NCBI GenBank assembly: GCA_036559195.1
Contig: DATBTN010000066.1
Coordinates: 1-49,360 of the forward strand
DNA from: Candidatus Baltobacteraceae bacterium
GTDB lineage: Bacteria > Vulcanimicrobiota > Vulcanimicrobiia > Vulcanimicrobiales > Vulcanimicrobiaceae
Direction: 5' to 3'
Length of the DNA: 49,360 nt
Positions 39,376 to 48,071 of the stretch are shown one piece after another. A program made the translations under genes and the position numbers. Position 1 is the stretch's first letter; every line of letters starts with the position of its first letter. The notes beneath the pieces are model-generated. The model ran no database searches, was not told where the DNA came from, and was given only the letters and a program-made list of their open reading frames with translations.

Positions 39376-40797
39376 ATGAGCCGCATGCTTTCGCTACTCT
39401 TTGCAGTCGTTGCGCTCATCGTTCCGGTCGTGACCGTTGCCGATACTCCCGAACGAACGAGCACCGTTGCCGATCGTCATCTGGTGAACGTCACGGTGTA
39501 TAACGGCGGAACGGCCCTCGTTCACGATCGCCGGCGCGTGTTTTTGAACGCCGGTGTGAATCGCATCGCGTGGCGCGACGTGAGTGCGAACATGGACCCC
39601 TCGTCGGCGCTGCTGGAGGACGTGGACGCTCCAGGGAACGTTAACGTCCTCGAGCAGAACTTCGATTTCGATTTACTCGACCCGTCGGCACTGCTGCAGC
39701 GATACGTCGGTCGCGACGTGACGGTCGTTCACGATCCGCGCTTCGCCGGCGAGCGCGCCACGCGAGAGACGGCGCGCGTCTTGAGTACCAACGGCGGCAT
39801 CGTCCTGCAGTATCGCGATCGCATCGAGACCGAAGTCCGCGGGCATATCGCATTCCCGGTCTCGTCAAAGAACTTTCGAGACAAACCCACACTCGTATTG
39901 GACCTGGCAAGCACGCACGGCGGAGCGCAAACACTCGATCTCAGCTATCTGACCGGCGGAATGAGCTGGCATGCCGATTACGTCGGCGTACTGGATCCCG
40001 ACGAGAAGCATCTGGCCTTAACCGGGCTCGTGACGCTCTCAAACACGAGCGGCGCGAGCTACGACAACGCTCACCTCCAGCTCGTCGCCGGCAACGTCAA
40101 CGTCGTGCAGCCCGGGGTCGTGGCGGACACCTTCAAAACGATCGCTCGGGTCACATCGAGAAATGTTTTTTCGCAGGAGAACTATTTCGAGTATCACTTG
40201 TATACGCTGGATCGGCCGACCACGATTCTAAACGCGCAAACCAAGCAGCTCTCGCTGCTCGCGGCTCACGACGTGCCGGTCCGCAAGACGCTCGAACTAC
40301 GCGGTTCTCCCAGCTACTATCAATCGGCCGAGGCGGATCTGGGCGATCGTCTGCCGGTCGGCGTGTACGTATCGTTCGAAAATCGCGGCGGCGACCTTGG
40401 CATCCCGTTGCCGGCCGGCGTCGTTCGCCTCTACAAGAACGATTCACGGAATCTATCCGAATTCTTGGGCTCGGATCGAATCGAGCATACGCCCAAAAAC
40501 GAATCCGTCAGACTGCACCTCGGCGACTCCTTCGATGTGACCGCGCGCAAGCGCCAGACCGATTTTCAATTCATGGGCGGCTGTTCGGCCGATAGCTCCT
40601 ACGAAATCACCGTTGCGAACGCAAAATCGATCGCGCAAAACGTTCTCGTGGTCGAATCCATTCCGGGTTCCTGGAGGATCCTCGACGAAAGCGCGAAGCA
40701 CACGAAGACGTCGGCGTCCACCGCGACCTGGACGCTGCCCGTTGCGCCCGGGGGACATACGACCCTGACCTACACCGCTCGCGTCTCGTGGTGCTAG
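39376..40797 (+). CDS. DUF4139-domain secreted protein
   Basis: This 473-residue protein has a signal peptide (MLSLLFAVVALIVPVVTVA). The N-terminal part contains 'LVNVTVYNGGTALVHDRRRVFLNAGVNRI' and 'MDPSSALL'. The DUF4139-type body includes 'LDLSYLTGGMSWHADYVGVLD' and 'LTGLVTLSNTSGASYDNAHLQLVAG', and it ends 'TWTLPVAPGGHTTLTYTARVSW'. It is an all-beta exported protein of unknown function found in many bacteria. It stands alone between two sigma-factor genes. Confidence 0.82.
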   Translation: MSRMLSLLFAVVALIVPVVTVADTPERTSTVADRHLVNVTVYNGGTALVHDRRRVFLNAGVNRIAWRDVSANMDPSSALLEDVDAPGNVNVLEQNFDFDLLDPSALLQRYVGRDVTVVHDPRFAGERATRETARVLSTNGGIVLQYRDRIETEVRGHIAFPVSSKNFRDKPTLVLDLASTHGGAQTLDLSYLTGGMSWHADYVGVLDPDEKHLALTGLVTLSNTSGASYDNAHLQLVAGNVNVVQPGVVADTFKTIARVTSRNVFSQENYFEYHLYTLDRPTTILNAQTKQLSLLAAHDVPVRKTLELRGSPSYYQSAEADLGDRLPVGVYVSFENRGGDLGIPLPAGVVRLYKNDSRNLSEFLGSDRIEHTPKNESVRLHLGDSFDVTARKRQTDFQFMGGCSADSSYEITVANAKSIAQNVLVVESIPGSWRILDESAKHTKTSASTATWTLPVAPGGHTTLTYTARVSWC

Positions 40798-40865
40798 CGC
40801 AGCCAACAGTTTAGCGCATAGCGGCGTCTATTCGGCAGATAGCCCATCACCCAGGAGCCGCGAAC

Positions 40866-41420
40866 GTGCCACTAACCCTCGATAGCGACCTCATTGAGAA
40901 CGCCAGATCCGGCGGGGCGGGTCTCGAGCGTCTCATCATAGCCGTGTGGCCCGAAGCCTACCGAATCGCCTTGAGCATTCTCCGCGATGTCGGCCTCGCC
41001 GAAGATTCGGCTCAGGAAGCATGCGCCTCCATAGCGCGCTCGTTATCGACGCTGCAGAATACGAGCGCCTTTGCTGCATGGAGCTATAAGATCATCGTTA
41101 ATCGCGCGATCGCGCTAGCTCGCCGCCATCCCCGCACGCAAACGCTCGACGCCGCCGGCGATCGCGGCATTCACCTCGATCCAAGCGATGCCTTAGATCT
41201 TCACGACGCGCTGGCAAGTTTGCCCTTCGTGCAGCGCGGTGCCATTATTTTACACTACTATGCCGGCCTCAATAGCGGCGACATAGCCGCTGCGACCGGG
41301 TTGCCCGCTTCTACCGTTCGTTTTCACCTGATGCTCGCGCGCCGCGCCCTGCGCAAAGCGCTTTCGAGAACGGACCCACTCGCAACAACTTCCGAAGAGG
41401 TACTTTCGAATGTTCGCTGA
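40866..41420 (+). CDS. ECF RNA polymerase sigma factor
   Basis: This 184-residue sigma-70 family protein starts at GTG 40866 (AGGAG about 8 bases upstream). Region 2 includes 'LERLIIAVWPEAYRIALSILRDVGLAEDSAQEA' and 'AFAAWSYKIIVNRAIALARR'. Region 4 includes 'ASLPFVQRGAIILHYYAGLNSGDIAAATGLPASTVRFHLMLARRAL'. It overlaps the following membrane-protein gene by 11 bases, the usual arrangement for a sigma factor and its membrane anti-sigma. Its N-terminus resembles that of the fused gene at 44448. Confidence 0.92.
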   Translation: MPLTLDSDLIENARSGGAGLERLIIAVWPEAYRIALSILRDVGLAEDSAQEACASIARSLSTLQNTSAFAAWSYKIIVNRAIALARRHPRTQTLDAAGDRGIHLDPSDALDLHDALASLPFVQRGAIILHYYAGLNSGDIAAATGLPASTVRFHLMLARRALRKALSRTDPLATTSEEVLSNVR

Positions 41421-42198
41421 CGCCCGAATCAAGTCGGCTCTGGAAACGCTGATCGACGACATCGCGGCGCCTCCGGCTCCGCTAGCCAAGATACAACGGT
41501 TGATTTCGCTGCCGCAACCGCGTGAATCGCGCAGGCCGCGCTACGCTCGCCTTGCGATGGCTTTCGCCGCGGCGATCGTCCTCGCGATCGTCGCTCTGCC
41601 CGCGATTTCGCCGGCCCTCGTGCAAACGATCGAAGCGCGCTATCGTGCCGCGTTACAAGCGCTGGGAGGATCGGCGCCGCCGCCCGCGCCGAAATCGCTA
41701 GTATCGAGTCTGACGTCGCAGCGTGCGACCCTCGAAACCGCGCAATCGCGCGTATCGTTCACGATCGTTCCGCCGGCGGGTCTTCCGGCGGGCATCGAAT
41801 CCGCGAAGATCCTGACGACTCCGACCGGCGTCTACTCAAAAGCGACTCACTCTTGGCGCGTTGGATCTCCGGCCGTAACGTTTTCGTACCACCGTTCGGG
41901 CGGCCGATCGTTCATCCTCATGGCCGACCGTTTCGACCCAAAGAACGGGCCGCCGCCGAAGTACCTGTTCGAAGCTCTGGACCCAACCCCCGACGGCCGC
42001 CCCGTTATCGTGAAGCACGAGAACTTCGCGTGGCGCAACGGCGATCAGATCATGACCGCCGTCGAAGGCGAGGGCGTCAGCGCGGCGGAGATCGAGGCGA
42101 TCCGCGGAGCGATGCACGGCATCGCGCTGCCCGGACGCAACCTGCACGCGCCCTCCGTTGGAACGCAATCCAAACTGTATCGAATCACCCGGCCCTAG
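41410..42198 (+). CDS. Membrane protein, probable anti-sigma partner
   Basis: This 262-residue protein has one clear transmembrane helix (AMAFAAAIVLAIVALPAIS, about residues 48-66), a short basic cytoplasmic N-terminus (about 47 residues) and a C-terminal extracytoplasmic domain of about 190 residues with 'RVSFTIVPPAGLPAG' and 'WRNGDQIMTAVEGEGVSAAEIEAIRGAM'. Its position and topology suggest an anti-sigma factor for the ECF sigma factor at 40866, but no zinc (HxxxCxxC) motif is seen. The C-terminal part resembles that of the fused gene at 44448. Confidence 0.7.
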   Translation: MFADARIKSALETLIDDIAAPPAPLAKIQRLISLPQPRESRRPRYARLAMAFAAAIVLAIVALPAISPALVQTIEARYRAALQALGGSAPPPAPKSLVSSLTSQRATLETAQSRVSFTIVPPAGLPAGIESAKILTTPTGVYSKATHSWRVGSPAVTFSYHRSGGRSFILMADRFDPKNGPPPKYLFEALDPTPDGRPVIVKHENFAWRNGDQIMTAVEGEGVSAAEIEAIRGAMHGIALPGRNLHAPSVGTQSKLYRITRP

Positions 42199-42201
42199 TA
42201 G

Positions 42202-43977
42202 CTAGGGCTCTAAGCGATCCGTATAGGCGGCCATGACGAAATAGGTGCCGGGGATGTGCGAGCAGTGCTCGACCCTCGGCGCATACGTGCTCTCTCGAGC
42301 CGCAGCCAAGGTTGCCTCGTCGAAGGCCTTCCGGCCACTCGATTTACCCACCATCGCATTTTGTACGGCGCCGGAAGCATCGAGCTGGACGTTTACGGTA
42401 TTTAGGTAGGTCCGCTGGGTGGCGAGAACCAGCTTTTTCATCGAGTCGGTAAACTCGGGCCGCACTAAGTGCACGATCGCCGGATCGTGGTGTGGCACGG
42501 CGCAAGCGCCGGTGCGCGTTTTGGGTTTCGTGCCGTAGATTACCGGTGTCGCCGGCCGAGTAATCAGAAAGACGGTCGGCGCGGGCAACTGCGTCGATGC
42601 CGATCTAAACGTTGACGCAACTGCAGCGCAATTGTGAAATGCCGGTTCGAACGTGCTGCTCAGCGCCGCGGCAGCTACCGCTCGATCTTCGGCGAGGTCA
42701 TTGCTCGGATGCAAGATAACAACGTCGTGCGGTTTACCCGCGGCGCTCACGCTCACCGCATAGGTCGTGGTGAATGCCGGGTAGCGGGCGACGATCCTCT
42801 GCATCGACCCGGCATCGAGTGATGGGGAAATCATTCTGGGGCCGCCTGCGCCTAACCGATGCTCGCGCAAAGGCGTGCGATCTCGCGTGCAACCCGCTAC
42901 GGTCGTCGTGGCCGTATGATACGACGACGGGCCGGCGAGCGGCGCAATTGCTAAAGCGGGCGAAACGGATTGCACCGTGAATGCGATGAGTGCGAGCAAC
43001 ATAAGCGTGCCTCCAAGTGCGGATAGTGAAAGACGGAGATGGCGCGGGCGCGAGTCCAGGAGTCGCTCGATGCGCACGACGATTGAATGTCGGGAGCCGA
43101 TCGCTCCGGCTGCGGCGATCGGTACGCGAACCGCGGCGCCGCCCGCGAGCGTTGCCAGGGCTTGCGCGAAGGCGCCGCCATCGCCGGTTCGAGCGATCAC
43201 CCAATCGTCACATGCGATCTCGCGCTCCGCCGCGAGTCTACGCATGATAAACCACGCAGCGGGGTTGAGAGCCGCTAGCGCTTCACCGACGCGCGCAAAC
43301 GCGTTCGTCCACACGTCGTTGCGACGGAGATGCGCGATCTCGTGAATGAGAATTGCTTGCACGGCGTCGTCGCGCATTCGTTCGATCAGCGACGCGGGTA
43401 GAATGATGGCAGGCCGCCGGAAACCGATTGCGAGCGGGACGGACACGCGACTCGACAGGAAGACGGGATATTCGTGCGCTTCCGACCACAGGCGAGCATG
43501 GCGCCGGATCGCCCCGAGTCTGCAAACGTCGAGCACGAGGAGCAGGCCGCGCGCCCCGGCCGCCAGCAGCCAAATGAGTGCCGCCGCCACCGCAAGGTTC
43601 GGCTGTACCGTGATTCGCGATTTGCGGGTAGCAGCCGGGACCGGTTCGCTTGGCCGCCCGGCCGGGCCAAAACTCGTCTGCGCAAACTCGATTCGCGAAT
43701 CCCGGATCGACGGTACCTGCGCCGCGCTTTGATTGCCCTTCGCGACTGCGGCGTTTTCGTTCGCGGAAGAGTGTCCGGAGAGTACCACCGTTAGGACCGG
43801 GATAAGCACGAGCGCCGCGAGGGCGCACAGCCACATTGCGTACCGCGTCGCCGCTCCCAGTTTCGGCAGGCACCGCAGAACGAGCCACACGGCGCCCACG
43901 ATGAACGCACCTTCCCAAAGGCCATCGAACCCATCGCCGGCAATCGCGAGCGCGGCGGGTGCGAGCTTATCGATCAT
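42202..43977 (-). CDS. M56-family (BlaR1-like) membrane protease with TonB-like C-terminal repeats
   Basis: The 591 residues include several membrane helices in the N-terminal half and the zinc protease motif HEIAH (near residue 212) in 'ILIHEIAHLRRNDVW', plus the 'AEREIACDDWVI' segment. After a final helix (about 325-345), two TonB-C-like domains follow: one ending 'AVAAAALSSTFEPAFHNC', the other 'YLNTVNVQLDASGAVQNAMVGKSSGRKAFDEATLAAARESTYAP'. No penicillin-binding sensor domain is present. Its start overlaps the BlaI repressor stop by 4 bases. It probably cleaves BlaI on sensing an extracellular signal. Confidence 0.87.
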   Translation of the reverse strand: MIDKLAPAALAIAGDGFDGLWEGAFIVGAVWLVLRCLPKLGAATRYAMWLCALAALVLIPVLTVVLSGHSSANENAAVAKGNQSAAQVPSIRDSRIEFAQTSFGPAGRPSEPVPAATRKSRITVQPNLAVAAALIWLLAAGARGLLLVLDVCRLGAIRRHARLWSEAHEYPVFLSSRVSVPLAIGFRRPAIILPASLIERMRDDAVQAILIHEIAHLRRNDVWTNAFARVGEALAALNPAAWFIMRRLAAEREIACDDWVIARTGDGGAFAQALATLAGGAAVRVPIAAAGAIGSRHSIVVRIERLLDSRPRHLRLSLSALGGTLMLLALIAFTVQSVSPALAIAPLAGPSSYHTATTTVAGCTRDRTPLREHRLGAGGPRMISPSLDAGSMQRIVARYPAFTTTYAVSVSAAGKPHDVVILHPSNDLAEDRAVAAAALSSTFEPAFHNCAAVASTFRSASTQLPAPTVFLITRPATPVIYGTKPKTRTGACAVPHHDPAIVHLVRPEFTDSMKKLVLATQRTYLNTVNVQLDASGAVQNAMVGKSSGRKAFDEATLAAARESTYAPRVEHCSHIPGTYFVMAAYTDRLEP

Positions 43978-44360
43978 TTTTTCCGGCCTTCCCGGCGCCC
44001 GAGCAACTCGCGAATCTGTTTGCGATCTTCCTCGCGCAGCGGAACCTCGTCGAGCAGGCTCATCGCTAATGCGTTCGGCGAGCCCTTAAAAAAACGCGCC
44101 ATCACGTGTTTGACGGCAGATTTTGCCGCATCGTCTCGTTCGACGAGCGGACAGTACGAATAAGCGCGGCCGATTTCATCGTGCGCGACATAGCCTTTTT
44201 GTTCGAGCGTCCGCATCGTAGAGAGGACGGTGTTGTAGGCAAGAGCCGGCGGCGGGAGCGCCGCCGTAACGTCGGCTACGGTCGCGCGCCCTTTCATCCA
44301 AAGGATTTCCATCAACCGCAGCTCGTGGTCGGTCAGCACGAGCGATTTCTTACGCGACAT
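43974..44360 (-). CDS. BlaI/MecI/CopY-family repressor
   Basis: This 128-residue winged-helix protein has 'LTDHELRLMEILWMKGRATVADVTAALPP', 'LAYNTVLSTMRTLEQKGYVAHDEIGRAYSYCPLV', and a C-terminal dimerisation region with 'DEVPLREEDRKQIRELL'. I chose ATG 44360 (GTAGGAG upstream) over a longer reading. It is the first gene of an operon with the M56 protease, which should inactivate it by cleavage. A dyad matching BlaI operators overlaps its upstream region. Confidence 0.93.
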   Translation of the reverse strand: MSRKKSLVLTDHELRLMEILWMKGRATVADVTAALPPPALAYNTVLSTMRTLEQKGYVAHDEIGRAYSYCPLVERDDAAKSAVKHVMARFFKGSPNALAMSLLDEVPLREEDRKQIRELLGRREGRKK

Positions 44361-44368
44361 CACATCTC

Positions 44369-44386
44369 CTACATTCGTAGTTGTAG
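44369..44386. promoter_or_regulatory. BlaI-type operator dyad
   Basis: CTACATTCGTAGTTGTAG has inverted arms CTACA and TGTAG with an 8-base centre, resembling TACA..TGTA operators of BlaI/MecI/CopY repressors. It begins 9 bases upstream of the blaI-like ATG and probably mediates autorepression. It also lies about 60 bases before the divergent fused sigma gene. Confidence 0.6.
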
Positions 44387-44447
44387 AATACCGCCCGCCC
44401 GCGAATTTGTCAAATGTGCAAACACCTCGGCACCCCTGGAGGACTTG

Positions 44448-44861
44448 ATGGCAGCCCCAGTTCCGATAGCACTTGTCGAGGCGGATCGCGACGGCGGCCC
44501 GGCCGAGATAGAACGACTCGTCGAAGCGATCTGGCCGGATGCGCATCGTCTAGCCCGCGCGATCTCGGGCGAGCGGCAGTGCGCCGAAGACGATCTGCTT
44601 CAATACGATCTTCCCGGCGCGTGGCGCCGTTCCGACCACGTGCTAACGCTCGTCATCGCGAATCCAAAAACACTTACGACTTCACGGAACATCGCGCGCG
44701 GCGACTACGAGCTCAGCATGGGGGGCGGAACGACGCACGGCCGCTCGCAATGGATGATCGGCGGCGAGGAGGTCATCGTGATGAGCAGCACGATAACGCC
44801 GGCGGAGCGAACGGGAATCAAGAATGCGATGGTCGCGCGGTCTCGTCATCCGGCCCGCTAA
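44448..44861 (+). pseudogene. Fused remnant of an ECF sigma factor and its anti-sigma partner
   Basis: The product is 137 residues from ATG 44448 (GGAGG about 5 bases upstream). Residues about 10-50 align with sigma region 2 of the factor at 40866: 'GGPAEIERLVEAIWPDAHRLARAI....CAED' against 'GGAGLERLIIAVWPEAYRIALSI....AED'. The remaining residues align with the C-terminus of the partner at 41410: 'WMIGGEEVIVMSSTITPAERTGIKNAM' against 'WRNGDQIMTAVEGEGVSAAEIEAIRGAM'. An internal deletion in a second copy of such a pair would give this. Sigma region 4 and the transmembrane helix are gone, so it cannot act as a sigma factor. The frame is intact, so it may still be translated. Confidence 0.65.
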
Positions 44862-44971
44862 CCGCGGCGGCTCGACAGCGGTTCAAGCGCGAAGCGCTTC
44901 CCGATAGGGTATTTTGGACTAGGCATTACGTCAGCGAGGGGATACTTCTAGCTGGAGGAACCTAGTTCCGC

Positions 44972-47872
44972 ATGAGTTCGGCCGGTGCGAGTGGTCGTTT
45001 CCGCGCGTACGCTTACGGTCTAGTTACCACCGTGGTGGTGCTGCTCTTTGCTCTCGGTGAGTGGTGGGCTGAGAAGTACGTATCGGATCGCTCGCGATTG
45101 GCGAGCACGACGATCGAAATCGCGATCGTGCTGATTGCGACGCTCGCGTTCCGGCCAATCCATCAGCGCGTGGAAGCCGCAGTCGAAGCCGCGTTCACCA
45201 AGCGCCGCCGTGAGGCGCGTGACGCGCTCGCGCGGCTGCGCAAAGAGCTGACGTCGTTCAACGATCCGCAGCAGATACTTCGCCGCGTCATCGAAGCCGT
45301 CGACCAGCATATGGACGCGGCGGGGTGCGCGATCTATCTGCGCCGCGATAGTTTTGCCGCGGAAGCCTCGTCGTACGACGTTCCGCTCCAAGGCGTGGAA
45401 CACGACGACCCGCTCGCAATTCGGCTGCGCTCGACGGCAGCTCCGGCGGATCCGCACGCGCTCGGCTCGCCGGCTCCCGGAACGATGGCGTTCCCCATGA
45501 TGGTCGGCGGCGACTTGGTCGGCTTCCTCGCGCTCACGCCGAAGCGAGACGAGTACGAACCCGACGACCGGTACGCGCTCTCGGCATTGACGGAATCGGC
45601 CGGCTTGGCACTCGTCGCTTTGGATCCGCGGTTGCGCTCGCACGCCGTCAAGGTTCATCGCAACAACCTGCCGCGTACGCTAACATCTTTCGTCGGCCGC
45701 GAGATCGAGATTGCCGAGATCACCGAACTGATCGGCGCGCATCGGCTCGTGACGCTCGTCGGTGCGGGCGGAGTCGGCAAGACGCGTGCCGTACTGCAAG
45801 TCGCGGCCAACGTCTTGGCCGGATTCGTCGATGGAATTTGGTTCGTCGGACTCGCATCGATTTCCAGCGGCGATCACATTCCCTCGACCATCGCGCAGGC
45901 CGTGGGAGTGAAGCTACCCGCCGCCGGCGATCCACTCGAAAATCTCGTGCAGGCGCTCAAAAACAAAGATGCGATGCTCGTCTTCGATAACTGCGAGCAC
46001 GTGGTCGAAGCGTGCGCGCGCGTCATCGCCGCGATTCTGGGTGGTTGCCGGGAAGTAAAAGTCCTAGCTTCGAGTCGTCAAGCGCTCGACGTCGCGGGCG
46101 AACGGGCGTACCGGTTGCCGTCGCTGGGAGTTCCAGAGCAAAACGAGCTGGATGGTTTGAGCGCGCGCGAGGCCGCGCAGAGTGCCGCGATCGCGCTTTT
46201 CGTGGAACGGGCCGTCTCCGCCGACAATCGGTTCGTGCTGACCGATGAGAACGCTCGTACCGTCGCCGATATCTGCCGAAGGCTGGACGGTATTCCGCTC
46301 GCGATCGAACTCGCCGCATCCAAGACCGCCGTCCTAAGCCCGCGGCAGCTCTCCGCAAAACTGAACGAGCGCTTTCGGCTGCTCTCTGCATCGGGCGGCG
46401 ATCGTTTGCCGCGTCAACAAACGCTGCACGCGCTCATTCATTGGAGCTTCGATCTTCTCGATGAAGCCGAGCGCGCGGCGTTTAGGCGTCTGTCGATCTT
46501 TGCCGGCGGATGGACGCTGCCGGCCGCCGAGGCCGCGTGCATCGACGCGGGCGTCGACGAATGGCGGGTTTTCGAATTGCTCTCCGCACTGATTTCCAAA
46601 TCGCTCGTCATCGCCGATCCTAGCGACGAAGATCCGCGCTACCGGATGCTGCACTCAATCCGCGAGTTCAGCCGCGAACGCCTGGAGGAGGCAAACGAAG
46701 CCCACGTCATCGCCGCCAAACACGCCCGCTACTACGCGGATCTCGTGCACGATCTCGTTCCGTTGGCGGAGTCGCTGGAGGACGTGCAGTGGCGCCAGCG
46801 GCTCGCACCCGAGATCGACAATCTCCGAGCTGCCTTAGATTGGTCGATCTTTCGCGGCAACGATAGCGCTACGGGACTGCGTTTACTCGCCGGCATCGAG
46901 TTACCCGAACTCTTGACCACCCCGCAGGAAGCGATCCATTGGTTCGAGGCCGCAAAAGAGCTGCTCGATGCGCCGGGTGACGATTTGATGAAAGCGCGAG
47001 TTCTGCGGCACGGCATCCGATTGGAATGGATGGTGGGCCGTCCGATCGCGCGGCGCGAGGTAACGGCGACTCAAGGGCTAGCCGTCGCACGAGCGTCGGG
47101 AGATCGCGATGAGATCGCGCGAGCGCTTTCGAACGTGGGGGCCGTTTATCGCGACGCAATGCGCTTCGACGACGCCGATGCGATGTTTTCGCAGGCTTAT
47201 CAGGCCCCGCAAGAACTCTCCGCGCTCACTACGAATGCCGTATTGCGCAACTGGGCGGTGACCGATCTTCAGCGCGGCGATCTCGACATGGCGCGGCAGC
47301 GCTTTACCGAAGTTGCGGCACGGGAACGCAACGGCAGCGAGTCGCACGGAAGCGCCCTACTGAATTTGGGCGAGCTTGAATTTGCCGTTGGGAACTACGA
47401 TACCGCGCGAGCGGTGGCGCGACAGGCCCGCGAGACGTTCGCACACCTCAATACGGCGCCGCTCGCGCTCGCCTTGTGTAACCTCGCTGCCTACGCGATG
47501 GCCGTCGACGATTTCGACGAAGCTCGCGATTGCCTTGGAGAGGCACTCCGGCTCCTCAAGCAGTCGGGGGCGCGTTGGATGATAACCGCGCTCGAACATC
47601 ACGCCGTGCTCGGCGGCCTCGCCGGCGACCACGAACGCGCGAGCGCTATCGTAGGCTTCACGAACGCCCACTATGCGGATAGTTCGACGCGTCAGCGAAC
47701 CGAGCAATACGGATACGACCGCCTGATGCTCGCGCTCTCGCACGTGTATGATGAGAACGCACTCGCACAGCGATTGAGCGCCGGAGCTACGCTCACGGAG
47801 GGGCAGGTTCTAGAGCTGGCTGCGGCGATAAGCCAACATATCGCACAGAGCCGGGCGGTCGGTGCCGCCTAG
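44972..47872 (+). CDS. Membrane-anchored GAF-STAND ATPase-TPR protein
   Basis: This 966-residue protein has two N-terminal transmembrane helices (about 16-34 and 46-61) and a coiled helix. A GAF domain spans about 85-215 (AAGCAIYLRRD, MAFPMMVGGDLVGFLAL). The NB-ARC/STAND ATPase follows, with 'NNLPRTLTSFVGRE', Walker A GAGGVGKTR near 265 and 'AMLVFDNCEHV', 'LASSRQALDVAGE', 'LDGIPLAIELAAS'. Winged-helix and TPR repeats run to the end. Regulators of this AfsR-like type normally carry a DNA-binding or cyclase domain; none is seen. It probably senses a signal at the membrane and passes it on through protein contacts. Confidence 0.87.
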   Translation: MSSAGASGRFRAYAYGLVTTVVVLLFALGEWWAEKYVSDRSRLASTTIEIAIVLIATLAFRPIHQRVEAAVEAAFTKRRREARDALARLRKELTSFNDPQQILRRVIEAVDQHMDAAGCAIYLRRDSFAAEASSYDVPLQGVEHDDPLAIRLRSTAAPADPHALGSPAPGTMAFPMMVGGDLVGFLALTPKRDEYEPDDRYALSALTESAGLALVALDPRLRSHAVKVHRNNLPRTLTSFVGREIEIAEITELIGAHRLVTLVGAGGVGKTRAVLQVAANVLAGFVDGIWFVGLASISSGDHIPSTIAQAVGVKLPAAGDPLENLVQALKNKDAMLVFDNCEHVVEACARVIAAILGGCREVKVLASSRQALDVAGERAYRLPSLGVPEQNELDGLSAREAAQSAAIALFVERAVSADNRFVLTDENARTVADICRRLDGIPLAIELAASKTAVLSPRQLSAKLNERFRLLSASGGDRLPRQQTLHALIHWSFDLLDEAERAAFRRLSIFAGGWTLPAAEAACIDAGVDEWRVFELLSALISKSLVIADPSDEDPRYRMLHSIREFSRERLEEANEAHVIAAKHARYYADLVHDLVPLAESLEDVQWRQRLAPEIDNLRAALDWSIFRGNDSATGLRLLAGIELPELLTTPQEAIHWFEAAKELLDAPGDDLMKARVLRHGIRLEWMVGRPIARREVTATQGLAVARASGDRDEIARALSNVGAVYRDAMRFDDADAMFSQAYQAPQELSALTTNAVLRNWAVTDLQRGDLDMARQRFTEVAARERNGSESHGSALLNLGELEFAVGNYDTARAVARQARETFAHLNTAPLALALCNLAAYAMAVDDFDEARDCLGEALRLLKQSGARWMITALEHHAVLGGLAGDHERASAIVGFTNAHYADSSTRQRTEQYGYDRLMLALSHVYDENALAQRLSAGATLTEGQVLELAAAISQHIAQSRAVGAA

Positions 47873-47885
47873 GAGGAACGACCCC

Positions 47886-48071
47886 ATGGACAGTTCTTCG
47901 CACGATCAGGCCGCCGGTCACATCGACGCTCACGCGCGTTCCATCGACGACCTGCACGCGAAACTAGCCGCACTACCGGGCGCTTCGAAGGATCGGCTTC
48001 AAACGGCCGTCGACAAATACAAGTCGGCCCATAAGCAGTTCCGCGATGACGCGCTCGGCTGCATGAACTAA
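47886..48071 (+). CDS. Small helical protein downstream of the STAND gene
   Basis: This 61-residue soluble protein has a very strong ribosome site (AGGAGG, 9 bases before the ATG) that overlaps the stop of the STAND gene. It consists of two amphipathic helices (IDAHARSIDDLHAKLAALPG and SKDRLQTAVDKYKSAHKQF) with His-rich residues and a single Cys near the C-terminus. Its tight coupling suggests it is a partner or output of the STAND protein. It ends 4 bases into the convergent protease gene. No family recognised. Confidence 0.75.
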   Translation: MDSSSHDQAAGHIDAHARSIDDLHAKLAALPGASKDRLQTAVDKYKSAHKQFRDDALGCMN

